Source: Arthrobacter silviterrae (lineage in GTDB: Bacteria; Actinomycetota; Actinomycetes; Actinomycetales; Micrococcaceae). From it: 64,000 bases of DNA. The first letter of the stretch is position 1, and each line of letters opens with the position of its first letter. Positions 47,150-56,387 of this stretch are shown here, piece after piece. The stretch spans positions 1 through 64,000 of the forward strand of contig NZ_JAAKZI010000007.1 in the NCBI RefSeq assembly GCF_011045165.1. The letters are read 5' to 3'. Below the pieces are notes generated by a model. It was not told the origin of the DNA and did not search any database. It saw nothing but the letters and a program-made list of their open reading frames with translations. The position numbers were made by a program, and so were the translations under genes.

Positions 47150-47158
47150 TTGGTTGTA
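47141..47158. promoter_or_regulatory. ArsR operator overlapping the start codon
   Basis: TACAACCA-TT-TGGTTGTA is a perfect 8-base inverted repeat with a 2-base centre. The regulator's ATG (47149) sits in it. Such ACAACCA-type sites occur in front of ArsR/SRPBCC operons of Actinobacteria, and autorepression is the likely role. Confidence 0.75.
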
Positions 47159-47273
47159 CGTTATCCGATTGCCTGGTGGGTGTCAAGGGTCCGGAGGGTT
47201 TTGGGAGCGGCGGCTAATGTCATTCCGGTGGCTGCGCGGACCGGGCATCCGGTGCGTCTAAACTTGTTTCATC

Positions 47274-48773
47274 ATGACTATTGCTGCCTCGATCCCCACT
47301 GTCACTGCCGAAACTCCTGTCCGGGTGAGGTTTTGCCCCTCGCCCACCGGAACGCCCCATGTGGGCTTGATCCGCACGGCCCTTTTCAACTGGGCCTACG
47401 CGCGCCACACCCAGGGCAAGCTCATTTTCCGCATCGAGGACACCGATGCCAAGCGGGACAGTGAGGAAAGTTACCTGCAGCTTCTTGACGGGCTCAATTG
47501 GCTCGGCATCACGTGGGACGAGGGCGTGGAAGTGGGCGGCCCGCATGCCCCGTATCGCCAGTCGCAGCGTGGGGACATCTACCAGGACGTCATCAAAAAG
47601 CTGGTGGCCGGAGGGCACGTTTACGAGTCGTATTCGACGCCGGAAGAGGTCGAGGCCCGTCACAAGGCGGCCGGCCGTGACGTTAAGCTGGGTTACGACA
47701 ACTTTGACCGCGAACTCTCGGAAGAGCAGATTGCTGCGTTCAAGTCAGAAGGGCGCCGGCCGGCTTTGCGGTTGCGCATGCCGGAAACGGACATCACCTT
47801 CACGGACCTGGTCCGGGGCGAGATCACCTTCAAGGCAGGATCAGTCCCGGACTACGCCCTGGTCCGACCCAACGGCGCCCCCCTCTACACGCTGGTGAAT
47901 CCGGTGGACGACGCCTTGATGGGAGTCACCCACGTGCTGCGCGGCGAGGACATCCTCTCCTCCACGCCCCGCCAGATAGCCCTGTACCAGGCACTGTTCG
48001 AAATCGGCGTCGCGGAGTACCTGCCCCTCTTTGGCCACCTGCCCTACGTCATGGGCGCCGGCAACAAGAAGCTCTCCAAGCGCGACCCTGAGGCGAGCCT
48101 GTTCCTGCACCGCGACCACGGCTTCATCCCGGAAGGCCTGCTGAACTACCTGTCCCTGCTGGGCTGGTCGTTCTCCGCCGACGAGGACATCTTCTCCGTG
48201 GACCAGCTGGTGGAGCACTTCGACATCCACGACGTGCTGGGCAACCCTGCCCGCTTCGACATCAAGAAGGCCGAGGCCATCAACGGCACCCACGTGCGCA
48301 TGCTGGAGGCAGCGGACTTCCGCAACCGCCTGGTCCCGTACCTGCAGGCTGCCGGGGTGGTCGGCCCGCAGCTCACTGCGCGCGAGGAGGAAATCCTCAC
48401 CGAAGCAGCGCCGCTGGTCCAGGAGCGCATTACGCTGCTGGGCGAGGCCCCCGAGATGCTCTCCTTCCTGTTCAAGAACGACGACGCCGTTGACGTCGCC
48501 GAGGATGCCCGCAAGGGCCTCCCAGAGAATGTCCACGAGGTCCTGGCAGCCGCCGTTGCGGCGCTGGAGCCCGTGCAGGACTGGACCGCGGAAAACATTC
48601 AGGCCGCGCTCAAGGCCGCCCTGGTGGAGGGCCTGGGCATCAAGCCGCGCTTCGCGTTTGGCCCTGTTCGCACGGCCGTGTCCGGGCGCCGCATTTCCCC
48701 GCCGCTGTTCGAGTCCATGGTGATCCTGGGCAGGGATTCCTCGCTGGCCCGCCTCAAGGCCTTCCAGGGCTGA
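47274..48773 (+). CDS. gltX: glutamyl-tRNA synthetase, 499 aa
   Basis: GltX charges tRNA-Glu. The class I signature is [20 protein letters not shown] (near residues 20-39); the KMSKS equivalent is [14 protein letters not shown] (near 262-275). The anticodon-binding domain is helical and full length. In organisms without GlnRS, GltX also charges tRNA-Gln, and amidation is done by GatCAB; whether that holds here cannot be seen. ATG 47274 has a TAAACT box close upstream. Genes for tRNA-Gln and tRNA-Glu lie just downstream. Confidence 0.96.
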   Translation: MTIAASIPTVTAETPVRVRFCPSPTGTPHVGLIRTALFNWAYARHTQGKLIFRIEDTDAKRDSEESYLQLLDGLNWLGITWDEGVEVGGPHAPYRQSQRGDIYQDVIKKLVAGGHVYESYSTPEEVEARHKAAGRDVKLGYDNFDRELSEEQIAAFKSEGRRPALRLRMPETDITFTDLVRGEITFKAGSVPDYALVRPNGAPLYTLVNPVDDALMGVTHVLRGEDILSSTPRQIALYQALFEIGVAEYLPLFGHLPYVMGAGNKKLSKRDPEASLFLHRDHGFIPEGLLNYLSLLGWSFSADEDIFSVDQLVEHFDIHDVLGNPARFDIKKAEAINGTHVRMLEAADFRNRLVPYLQAAGVVGPQLTAREEEILTEAAPLVQERITLLGEAPEMLSFLFKNDDAVDVAEDARKGLPENVHEVLAAAVAALEPVQDWTAENIQAALKAALVEGLGIKPRFAFGPVRTAVSGRRISPPLFESMVILGRDSSLARLKAFQG

Positions 48774-48774
48774 C

Positions 48775-49569
48775 GTGGCTGGCACCGCGGCACACTGCAC
48801 CCCTGTTCCGGGCGCCCCTGCGGCCCCGGTCAGGGGTGTCTTGTTTGATATCGACGACACGCTGGTGGACCTGCACCAGGCCATGAAGGACGCCATGATC
48901 GCGGCGAGCCGGCCGCTGGTCCCGCACCTGGGCGCAGGGGAATGGGATGCCTTCGCGGCCATGTACATGGCGGACGTGGACCATTTCTATGACAGGTACG
49001 TGGCCGGGGAATTCACGTTTGCCGAACAGCGCGGCCTGCGGGCCCGGGCCGTCATGGCCCACTTCGGCGTGTCGGGATTTGACTTGGCTGCCGAGCAGTG
49101 GTGGATTGAGGCCTTTGAGAAGGCCCAGCCAGGCTACATCCGGGCCTACCCGGACGTGGTTCCCGTCCTTGACGCCCTGGACGCGGCAGGGTTCCCATAT
49201 GGGGCGGTCAGCAACAACGTCCACGACTACCAGCGGGCCAAGCTGGACGTGGCGGGGCTGTCCCGCATCCGCGTGCTGGTGGGCATCGACACCGTGGGCG
49301 CGGCAAAGCCCGATCCGCGCGTCTTCGCCGAAGGCTGCCGCCTGCTGGGGACCGTCCCGGCCCAAACGCTCTACGTGGGTGACAACTACCTGATCGACGC
49401 CGAGGGCTCCGCCCAGGCGGGGTTGCAGGGTGTCTGGCTGGACCGCAAAGGCGGGGGCCCGCCGTCGTCCGCGGCCGTGGAAGGCGTCCGGATCATTGGG
49501 GGCCTGGCCGAGGTGCAGGGGCTGGCCGGGCTGATGCTGCCGCGGGCACGCGCCGGCGTCCAGCTGTGA
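48775..49569 (+). CDS. HAD family hydrolase, 264 aa
   Basis: The HAD motifs are present: motif I GVLFDIDDTLVDLHQAM (nucleophile Asp near residue 24), motif II AVSNN near residue 143, motif III Lys in VGAAKPDPRVF, and motif IV YVGDNYLIDAEGSAQAG. The helical cap between motifs I and II marks subfamily I, small-molecule phosphatases. The GTG start is 1 base after the gltX stop, so it is cotranscribed and perhaps coupled. Substrate unknown; a phosphoglycolate- or nucleotide-type monophosphate is a guess. Confidence 0.88.
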   Translation: MAGTAAHCTPVPGAPAAPVRGVLFDIDDTLVDLHQAMKDAMIAASRPLVPHLGAGEWDAFAAMYMADVDHFYDRYVAGEFTFAEQRGLRARAVMAHFGVSGFDLAAEQWWIEAFEKAQPGYIRAYPDVVPVLDALDAAGFPYGAVSNNVHDYQRAKLDVAGLSRIRVLVGIDTVGAAKPDPRVFAEGCRLLGTVPAQTLYVGDNYLIDAEGSAQAGLQGVWLDRKGGGPPSSAAVEGVRIIGGLAEVQGLAGLMLPRARAGVQL

Positions 49570-49699
49570 TGCACGCCTCAGGGGTGCCGGGCGGTTCCGT
49601 TTTGGCGTCTGGGAAACTCTCAGGTATAGTTTTATCCCGGCGCAAGGGCCGCTGAAGGGCCGGGGAAACCCGGTGGATTCGGCGGTGGAGCGCAGCCAT

Positions 49700-49771
49700 T
49701 GGGATATGGTGTAATTGGCAACACATCGGTTTCTGGTACCGACATTCTAGGTTCGAGTCCTGGTATCCCAG
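49700..49771 (+). tRNA. tRNA-Gln (anticodon CUG)
   Basis: The acceptor strands TGGGATA and TATCCCA pair, including the U1-A72 pair typical for glutamine. The anticodon stem TCGGT/ACCGA encloses TTCTGGT with anticodon CTG at 49733-49735, and the T arm is CTAGGTTCGAGTCCTGG. CCA is not encoded. Confidence 0.95.
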
Positions 49772-49860
49772 CGCTTGCAAGAGCCGCCTTTCGATTGGCG
49801 TGTTCGGCGAGATTCCAGTAAAGTTTTTGGAGTTCACCGAGCAAAAATCGGTTGTATTAG

Positions 49861-49933
49861 GGCCCCATCGTATAGCGGCCTAGTACGCTGCCCTCTCACG
49901 GCGGTAACGCGGGTTCGAATCCCGCTGGGGTCA
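49861..49933 (+). tRNA. tRNA-Glu (anticodon CUC)
   Basis: The acceptor strands GGCCCCA and TGGGGTC pair. The anticodon loop CTCTCAC has anticodon CTC at 49895-49897; the T arm is GCGGGTTCGAATCCCGC. Unlike the other tRNAs in this window, CCA is encoded (49934-49936). Confidence 0.95.
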
Positions 49934-49938
49934 CCAAC

Positions 49939-49972
49939 AAGGCCGGGAAGTTGAAAAGCTTCCCGGCCTTTT
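49939..49972 (+). terminator. intrinsic terminator after tRNA-Glu
   Basis: AAGGCCGGGAAG pairs perfectly with CTTCCCGGCCTT around TTGAAAAG, followed by a short T run. Confidence 0.9.
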
Positions 49973-50080
49973 GCATGCCCGGCGCCGTTCCGAGGTACTT
50001 CACCCCGCCGCTCCAAGCAACTTCACAGATTCCGCCCAGCAATCCCGCCCAGCACGGGCCGGAACTGGCATGATGAAGCT

Positions 50081-51868
50081 GTGAACCCAACCTTCAATGG
50101 CAATTTCAGGGACGACGCCGGTGCCGCCGGCGTGCAGGACGCTTCGGTTGCGCTGTTGGAGGGTGTGAGGGGGGAGCTGGCCTCGCTCCGGCTCGGGCTC
50201 GAACTGCCCGGCACTGCAGATGCACGCAGGACTGCCGGGAGCGCCGTGGGCCAGCTGGATGACTATATCCTCCCGCGGTACCGCAGCCTGGACGCGCCGC
50301 TGCTGGCCGTGGTGGGTGGCTCCACGGGGGCCGGGAAGTCCACCCTGGTGAACGCCTTAGCGGGCCATCCCGTCACCCGGGCCGGCGCCATCCGCCCCAC
50401 CACCCGCCAGCCCATCCTGTTGCACCACCCGCAGGACGCACCATGGTTTGCCTCCCCGCGTGTGCTGCCCACGCTGTCCCGCGTCCGCGGGGAACTGGCC
50501 GGCGCGGGAACCCCTGCAACCAGCGCCGGCGCCGCGCCGGACCCCTCCGCCATGCAGTCGCTTGTGCTGCTTGCGGACCCCGCCGTCCCGGAAGGCGTGG
50601 CCCTGCTGGACGCGCCGGATGTGGACTCCATCTCCGATGACAATCGCGCCCTGGCCTCACAGCTGCTGGCCGCGGCGGACCTTTGGCTTTTCGTCACCAC
50701 CGCCAACCGCTACGCCGACGCCGTGCCGTGGAAGCTGCTGGTGGACGCCGCCTCCCGGGACATTCTGGTGGCTGTGGTGTTGGACCGTGTGCCTGCAGGT
50801 GCCGCGGAGGAGGTCAGTGCCGACCTCCGCTCCATGCTGGCCCGCGAGGGGCTGGCCGGTGCCGAACTTTTCGTGGTCGCCGAGACAGCGCTGGATCCAC
50901 TGGGCATGCTGCCCCCTGCCGCCACCGCGCCCATCCGCGACTGGCTGCAGGGCATTGCCGCGGATGCGGCCGGGCGCTCCGGGATTGCGCGGCGCACGCT
51001 CAACGGCACGGTGCGCGCCCTGTCCGGGAAAGTGGCCGGCCTTGCGGAGGCGGTCAAGGACCAGGACGACGCCGGACGGCAGCTGGCGGGCGACGTCACC
51101 GCCTCGTTCGCGGACGCCGCGGGGCGCATCTCCCAGGCCACCAGCGACGGCTCCCTGCTGCGCGGGGAAGTGCTGGCCCGCTGGCAGGACTTTGTGGGCA
51201 CGGGCGACTTCTTCCGCGCACTGGAAAGCGGGATCGGACGCGTCCGCGACAGGATCGGCGCGTTCTTCAAGGGGCAGCCGCCGCCGGCCGTGAAGGTGGA
51301 GGCCGCCATAGAAACAGGGCTGCAGGCCGTGATTGTGGACCAAGCCTCGCGTGCGGCGGAGGATGCCGACCAGCGCTGGCGCTCCGATCCGGCAGGCCGG
51401 GCGCTGCTGGGAACGGACGACCTCTCCGGCACCACGGCCGAATTCCCCGCCGACGTCGCCGCCGAAATCCGCGCCTGGCAGGGTGACGTGCTCGCCATGA
51501 TACGCACGGAAGGTGCCGCCAAGCGGTCACAGGCCCGGTGGGTTTCCTTCGGGGTGAACGGGATGGGCGTGGTCCTGATGATTTTCGTCTTCTCCCTGAC
51601 CGGAGGCCTGACGGGGGCGGAGATCGGCATCGCAGGCGGCACCGCCGTCGTCGGCCAAAAACTGCTGGAAGCCGTGTTCGGCGAGGACGCAGTGCGGCGG
51701 CTGGCCAACCAGGCGCGCCATTCCCTGGATCAGCGGTGCGAAGGATTGCTGGACGGCCAAAGACAGCGCTTCCTGGAGCGACTGGGGACGCAGCAGGACG
51801 GTACACCCCAAGCTGACAGGCTTCGCGAGCTGGCCGTGGAACTGGCGAAACTGGGGGAGGGCGCATGA
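50081..51868 (+). CDS. dynamin-like/YfjP-type membrane GTPase, 595 aa
   Basis: The P-loop VVGGSTGAGKST is at residues 77-88, switch I includes AIRPTTRQPILL, and the G3 motif is LLDAPDVDS near residue 170. The usual NKxD is replaced by VLDRVP, so base recognition may differ. The middle is helical. Near residues 490-530 there is a hydrophobic hairpin (GMGVVLMIFVFSLTGGL and IGIAGGTAVVGQKLL), followed by a helical C-terminus. This layout resembles bacterial dynamin-like or Era-like GTPases that act on membranes. The GTG start has a CATGAT box close upstream. It overlaps the next GTPase gene by ATGA, so the two proteins probably act as a pair. Confidence 0.8.
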   Translation: MNPTFNGNFRDDAGAAGVQDASVALLEGVRGELASLRLGLELPGTADARRTAGSAVGQLDDYILPRYRSLDAPLLAVVGGSTGAGKSTLVNALAGHPVTRAGAIRPTTRQPILLHHPQDAPWFASPRVLPTLSRVRGELAGAGTPATSAGAAPDPSAMQSLVLLADPAVPEGVALLDAPDVDSISDDNRALASQLLAAADLWLFVTTANRYADAVPWKLLVDAASRDILVAVVLDRVPAGAAEEVSADLRSMLAREGLAGAELFVVAETALDPLGMLPPAATAPIRDWLQGIAADAAGRSGIARRTLNGTVRALSGKVAGLAEAVKDQDDAGRQLAGDVTASFADAAGRISQATSDGSLLRGEVLARWQDFVGTGDFFRALESGIGRVRDRIGAFFKGQPPPAVKVEAAIETGLQAVIVDQASRAAEDADQRWRSDPAGRALLGTDDLSGTTAEFPADVAAEIRAWQGDVLAMIRTEGAAKRSQARWVSFGVNGMGVVLMIFVFSLTGGLTGAEIGIAGGTAVVGQKLLEAVFGEDAVRRLANQARHSLDQRCEGLLDGQRQRFLERLGTQQDGTPQADRLRELAVELAKLGEGA

Positions 51869-53475
51869 GCCGGCACCGCGACGCACGCACGGAATCGGCC
51901 CTGGCACGCCGGCTTGAGGCACTCAACGAAGCCCGCGAGCTTGGTGAGGGCCGCCTGGACGATTCCGCCCTGCAGCAGGCGTACGACGTCCTGGAACGGG
52001 CCACCTCGCGGCGGTCCCTGAGCGCGGATCACACCGTTGTGGGGTTCTTCGGCGCCACGGGAAGCGGAAAATCGTCTCTGTTCAACGCCGTGGCCGCCAC
52101 GGATGCGGCGCGCGTGACCGTGCGGCGGCCCACCACCAGCGAAGCGCTGGCCATGGTGTGGCAGCCGGCCGGGAGCGCGCCGCTCCTGGATTGGCTGGAG
52201 GTTTCGGAGCGGCGCGAGGGCGGCCCGGTGCCCGGCCTCACCGACGACGCCGGGGGGCTGGTGCTGCTGGACCTGCCCGACTTTGACTCCGTCCAGCGCG
52301 CCAACCGCGAAACCGTGGAGCGCCTGGCCGGGCAGGTGGATGTGCTGGTGTGGGTGGTGGACCCGCAAAAATATGCGGACGCGGCCATCCACAACGAGTT
52401 CGTCAGGCCATTTGCCGCCCACGCCGCCGTGACGCTGGTGGTCCTGAACCAGGTGGACCGGCTGGCCACTGCCGAGGTCAAGCCAGTGCTTGAATCGCTG
52501 TCGTCGATTCTGGACCGCGACGGGCTGGGCAAGGTGTCGGTGCTGGGCGTTTCGGCCGTGACGGGGGAAGGGATTGACGTGCTGCGCCGGCGGGTCGCCG
52601 CCGTCGTGAAGGCCCGGCAGGCCCAGTCCGCCAGGCTGGCTGCGGACGTGGCCGTGGCCGCCCGCCACCTCGCCGACGCGGCCGGCGCGGGGGATGCCGC
52701 AGGGATCCACCAGCAGGACCGCAAGGCCCTCGCCGCCGGGCTTGCAGACGCCGTGCACATGGAAACGGTGGTCTCCGCCGTGCAGACGTCCTACCGGCTG
52801 GAGGCCACACGGCGGACCGGCTGGCCCGTGACGAGGTGGATGTCCCGCTTCCGGCAGGATCCGCTGCGCCGCCTGAGCCTGCGCAGGGAAGGCGGGCCGG
52901 ACGTGAACCGGACCTCGCTGCCGCCGGCCGGCGTGGCTGAACAGGCGCGGCTGGATTCGGCGGTGCGCGACTTTGCGGACGCAGCGGGCAGCGGAGCCGC
53001 CGGTCCTTGGCGGGCCTCCATCCGGGCGGCAGCCCGCAGCAACCGCGAGGCCCTGCCGGATGCCCTGGATCAGGCGGTTGCCTCGGCTGACCTGAAGGCG
53101 AACAAGGGCGCCTGGTGGTGGCCGGTGTTCTCCGTCATCCAGTGGCTGGCGCTGCTGGTGGCCGTGGGCGGGCTGGCCTGGCTGGGCGTGCTTGCTGCGC
53201 TGGGCTATTTTCAGCTGCCCGTCCCGGAGGTGCCCCGCGAGCAGGGCTGGCCGCTGCCCACGCTGATGGTTTTGGCTGGCGTGGTGCTGGGGATTTTTCT
53301 GGCCGTGACCAGCAAGCTCATTGCGGCGGCTGGTGCCCGGGGGCGTGCCGCCATGGCGCGGCGCCGGCTCCGGGAGGGCATCGCCGGGGCGGCGGAGGCC
53401 TTGGTGGTTGCCCCCACGGAGGCCGAAGTCGACCGCTGCCGGGCGTTCCATGAAGCCCTCGCCGCTGCCCAGTAA
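51865..53475 (+). CDS. second membrane GTPase of the pair, 536 aa
   Basis: The P-loop FFGATGSGKSS is at residues 61-71, switch I has RRPTTSEAL, G3 is LLDLPDFDS near residue 134, and G4 VVLNQVDRL, close to NKxD. The region to residue 250 is a standard small-GTPase fold. The C-terminal third has two membrane segments (VFSVIQWLALLVAVGGLAWL and TLMVLAGVVLGIFLAVTSKL). Start ATG 51865 overlaps the first GTPase gene by 4 bases. Tandem dynamin-type genes are known from Bacillus DynA and Streptomyces DynAB, but here the sequence is nearer the YfjP/Era group, and the role (membrane remodelling, division or stress) is unknown. Confidence 0.8.
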   Translation: MSRHRDARTESALARRLEALNEARELGEGRLDDSALQQAYDVLERATSRRSLSADHTVVGFFGATGSGKSSLFNAVAATDAARVTVRRPTTSEALAMVWQPAGSAPLLDWLEVSERREGGPVPGLTDDAGGLVLLDLPDFDSVQRANRETVERLAGQVDVLVWVVDPQKYADAAIHNEFVRPFAAHAAVTLVVLNQVDRLATAEVKPVLESLSSILDRDGLGKVSVLGVSAVTGEGIDVLRRRVAAVVKARQAQSARLAADVAVAARHLADAAGAGDAAGIHQQDRKALAAGLADAVHMETVVSAVQTSYRLEATRRTGWPVTRWMSRFRQDPLRRLSLRREGGPDVNRTSLPPAGVAEQARLDSAVRDFADAAGSGAAGPWRASIRAAARSNREALPDALDQAVASADLKANKGAWWWPVFSVIQWLALLVAVGGLAWLGVLAALGYFQLPVPEVPREQGWPLPTLMVLAGVVLGIFLAVTSKLIAAAGARGRAAMARRRLREGIAGAAEALVVAPTEAEVDRCRAFHEALAAAQ

Positions 53476-53480
53476 CCGGG

Positions 53481-54014
53481 CTACGGTGCCATCGCGTCGC
53501 GGCACTTGAGCAGCGTGCGCAGGTTGCGGGTCGTCGTCGTGCTCTTGTATTTGGCCTTGGCGGACAGCTTGCTGAAGGGGGAATCCAGGGTGCCGCCGGC
53601 AGGGGCCGGCCAGGCGAGCGCCTCGGGGGAGAGCCTTGCCAGTTCGACGCCGGCCAGCCCGCCTCCCAGCGTTTCGAGTTCGTCGAGGATGGCCGGGTCG
53701 GAGGAGAGCGTGACGTAGCTGTGCTGTTCCTTGCTGTCCGCGGGGTACGGGCAGGCCTCTATGACCGCATCAAGGCGCTCCTGGTCCAGGACCACCACCC
53801 AGGCGTCATAGCCGAAGTTTTCCCGCAGGCAGCCTTCTACCAGGGACTTTAGTTCCGCTGCCGGGACTTTCGCCGTGCACACAATGTTGCCGGACGCGAG
53901 GAGCGTCTTGGCGCCCGTGAGCGGGAGTTTTTGCAGGGCTGTGCGGAGATCGGCCATTTTGATGTTGATGCCGCCCACGTTGATGCCGCGCAGGAACACC
54001 GCATATTTTGTCAT
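53481..54014 (-). CDS. DUF1697 family protein, 177 aa
   Basis: The DUF1697 opening KYAVFLRGINVGGINIKMADL is very typical, as are TLLASGNIVC near residue 40 and the C-terminal TTRNLRTLLKC. The function of the family is unknown. It is convergent with the GTPase pair (5 bases from its stop) and has no obvious partner. Confidence 0.93.
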   Translation of the reverse strand: MTKYAVFLRGINVGGINIKMADLRTALQKLPLTGAKTLLASGNIVCTAKVPAAELKSLVEGCLRENFGYDAWVVVLDQERLDAVIEACPYPADSKEQHSYVTLSSDPAILDELETLGGGLAGVELARLSPEALAWPAPAGGTLDSPFSKLSAKAKYKSTTTTRNLRTLLKCRDAMAP

Positions 54015-54064
54015 GGCAAAACCCTACCCGGCGGGCGGCCCTGCCCGGGAGCCCTAGCCGGTCC

Positions 54065-56155
54065 CTAGCCGGTCCCGAAGAACGGGGCGTGGCCCAAGAA
54101 GCGCAGGTGCTCGTCGAATTCGGCAAAGGTTGCCGCCGGCGGCGGCGAGTTCCAGGCGGACTGGGCGTGGACGCGCAGCCGGGGGAGCAGGGTGCGGGTC
54201 AGCAGCTGCTCGGGGGCCCAGCCGTGGGCGTCGTCCCAGATGGGGAACAGCTGGCCGTGGGAGCCGGACTCGGCGCCGGGGGTGAGGCGAGCCGGTTCCG
54301 ACCAGCCGCGGGAGTATACGTAGGGGTTCAGATACGTTTCCCACTGGTACTCGGGCAGCGGCTGGTTGATGGTCATGTTTGGTACGTCGTCCGGGTTCAG
54401 AGGGGGCCACAGATCATGGTACAAATCCGAGGAGGAGCCGATGAGCTGGTGGCCGTCCGCGATGAGGTCCTCGGCGGACAGCGATTCATAAATCTGTGCC
54501 CAGTAGGCAATCAGGATGTCCTTGTCCAGGGCGACGGCCTTGTTTTTGCCGTTGATCATGTCGTTCCACATGATGGTGCCCCGACCGTCCGCCCGGATCG
54601 CGGCGGCCAGTTCGTTGAACAGCTGGAGATAGGCGTCCACGGGGGTGGCGGACGGGTCTCCGGTCGCGGCGCGGATCCAGGACAGGGCGCTGGGGTGGTC
54701 CTGGCCGAAGAACTCGTCGCCGCCCACATGAACGAACGGGCTGTCAAAGGTTTCGCCGGTCTCGCGGAGCACATCCGCCAGCAGCCGGCGAACCTGAGGG
54801 CGCGAATAGTCCCACCCGGCGGCTTCGCCCGCGCCGCCGGGAAACATGAATTCCGAGTAGACCAGCGTGTCCATTTCCGAGTGGCCGGGCACGTCAAACT
54901 CCGGAATGACGCTCACATGGTGGCGCCGGGCAAACTCCACCAGCTCCCGGACCTCCGCCTTGGTCCAGTGTCCGCCCCCGGGACTGTTGTCCACAATTCC
55001 GGGCAGCACATCACTTTCGATCCGGAGCCCCTCGCTGTCCTTGACGCGCAGGAACAGCGTGTTCAGCTTGGTGTAGGCCAGGTCCCGGATGTGGTCCCTG
55101 AGCCACGCGAGTGAGTAATAACGCCGACCGGAATCCACCTGCAGCCCCCGCCATGGCTGGTCCGTCCAGTCCGTCACGGTGCCCTGCGGCAGTGCGCCGG
55201 CACCCTTGAGCGCCTGAACCAGCGTGGCCCCGGCGTACAGTGCACCCGCCGGTCCGCCGGCAACCACGTGAACGCCGTCCCCGGCCACCCGCAGCGAATA
55301 GGCCTCATGTGCCTGGACGCGGGCCGCACCGGCGGTGTCCACGGCACCCAGGGTGAGGTGGACGCCGTCGGGCACGGCCGTGCCAAATCGGACGACGGCG
55401 CCCCTGGCCAACCCTGCTTCGGCCAGTTGGGCGGCCACCAGCCCGGCAACGTCGCCCAGCTGCCGCCGGCAGCTGGGGTCGACGGTGACCTGCGTGACGC
55501 CGTCGGCCGGGGCCCAGCTGCCGCCGGCAGCTTCAAAGCGGCGGACGGCGGGGATGGTGACAGGGAATCCGTTGGGGGCGGGCGGAGGAGCGGACCACGT
55601 CTCGGGGGCGCGGGCGGGGTGTGCGGCCGGGCCGATCCGGGTCACGTCCATGCGGCGGCAGTATCCCGGGCCGGTGTTTTCGGCCATGATGCAGAAGGCG
55701 TTCAGTTCTGTGGTGCGCGGGCCGGTGGTGATTGTGGCCGTCACGGCCTCCCACTCGGTGCCGTTGCCGGGCGTCTGCTGGCCCTTGTAGCGCTCGGCCC
55801 GGGGACCCCCGGCGGCAAGCCCGCGGTAGTGGAGCCGGTGCTCGGCGTCGAAGATGCCCCATATGAGCCCGGTGCCCCGGATCTGGAGTTCCACGCGGTA
55901 TTCAGTGTTGGGCTCGACGCCGGTCACGAGCTTGTTGACCATCCCGCGGCTTACGGCAGTGCCTCTCGTGGGCAGGTTGTGGCCCGCCGCGCGCCGGGAA
56001 TCCCCGTCAAAGGAAAAGCCGAGCTGGATGGCCGGGCCGTCGAGGTCCACGAACTGGGCATGGACCCCCTGCGTGCCTTCCCACGACCGCCGGGAAAAGT
56101 CGGGGTCGGAGTGCTGCGGACCGGACAGTTGCCGGGAGTCAAGCGGGGACTTCAT
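54065..56155 (-). CDS. glycoside hydrolase family 20, beta-N-acetylhexosaminidase-like, 696 aa
   Basis: The order is: an N-terminal carbohydrate-binding-like beta domain (about residues 1-180, e.g. EYRVELQIRGTGLIWGIFDA), the GH20b domain (PAVRRFEAAGGSWAPADGVT to GALYAGATLVQAL), and the GH20 barrel from WRGLQVDSGRRYYSLAWLRD. The catalytic Asp-Glu pair is in FVHVGGDEFFG. The enzyme would release terminal N-acetylhexosamine from chitin or glycan chains. I see no signal peptide at the chosen ATG 56155 nor in the open frame up to 56275, so it may be cytoplasmic or exported without a standard signal. It ends in an 11-base tandem duplication that repeats the stop codon. Confidence 0.85.
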   Translation of the reverse strand: MKSPLDSRQLSGPQHSDPDFSRRSWEGTQGVHAQFVDLDGPAIQLGFSFDGDSRRAAGHNLPTRGTAVSRGMVNKLVTGVEPNTEYRVELQIRGTGLIWGIFDAEHRLHYRGLAAGGPRAERYKGQQTPGNGTEWEAVTATITTGPRTTELNAFCIMAENTGPGYCRRMDVTRIGPAAHPARAPETWSAPPPAPNGFPVTIPAVRRFEAAGGSWAPADGVTQVTVDPSCRRQLGDVAGLVAAQLAEAGLARGAVVRFGTAVPDGVHLTLGAVDTAGAARVQAHEAYSLRVAGDGVHVVAGGPAGALYAGATLVQALKGAGALPQGTVTDWTDQPWRGLQVDSGRRYYSLAWLRDHIRDLAYTKLNTLFLRVKDSEGLRIESDVLPGIVDNSPGGGHWTKAEVRELVEFARRHHVSVIPEFDVPGHSEMDTLVYSEFMFPGGAGEAAGWDYSRPQVRRLLADVLRETGETFDSPFVHVGGDEFFGQDHPSALSWIRAATGDPSATPVDAYLQLFNELAAAIRADGRGTIMWNDMINGKNKAVALDKDILIAYWAQIYESLSAEDLIADGHQLIGSSSDLYHDLWPPLNPDDVPNMTINQPLPEYQWETYLNPYVYSRGWSEPARLTPGAESGSHGQLFPIWDDAHGWAPEQLLTRTLLPRLRVHAQSAWNSPPPAATFAEFDEHLRFLGHAPFFGTG

Positions 56156-56302
56156 GCGGGAGGTGCTCCATCGGTGGTGGCTTGGCAGAGGCTGCCGGGC
56201 GTGCGGGATCGACGCTACACTGGCCGCCGGTGCGGGCCAACACTGACGGCCGTGGTTACTTCGACGCGTCATCATTGCCGAGATCGCGCGCCCCCGCTTA
56301 AA

Positions 56303-56373
56303 AACTGTGTGTCAGAAGCTACACGAAAACACGTCAAAATAGGGTGATTTCGTGCAGTTTCTGACACACAGTT
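56303..56373. repeat. long palindrome between the GH20 and IclR genes
   Basis: Arms of 26 bases (AACTGTGTGTCAGAA then CACGAAA, and their complements) pair with one mismatch and one wobble around a 19-base loop; outer CCCCGC/GCGGGG pairs extend it. No T run. It lies just beyond the IclR stop and upstream of the GH20 gene. Confidence 0.85.
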
Positions 56374-56387
56374 GGCGGGGGAGAGGG

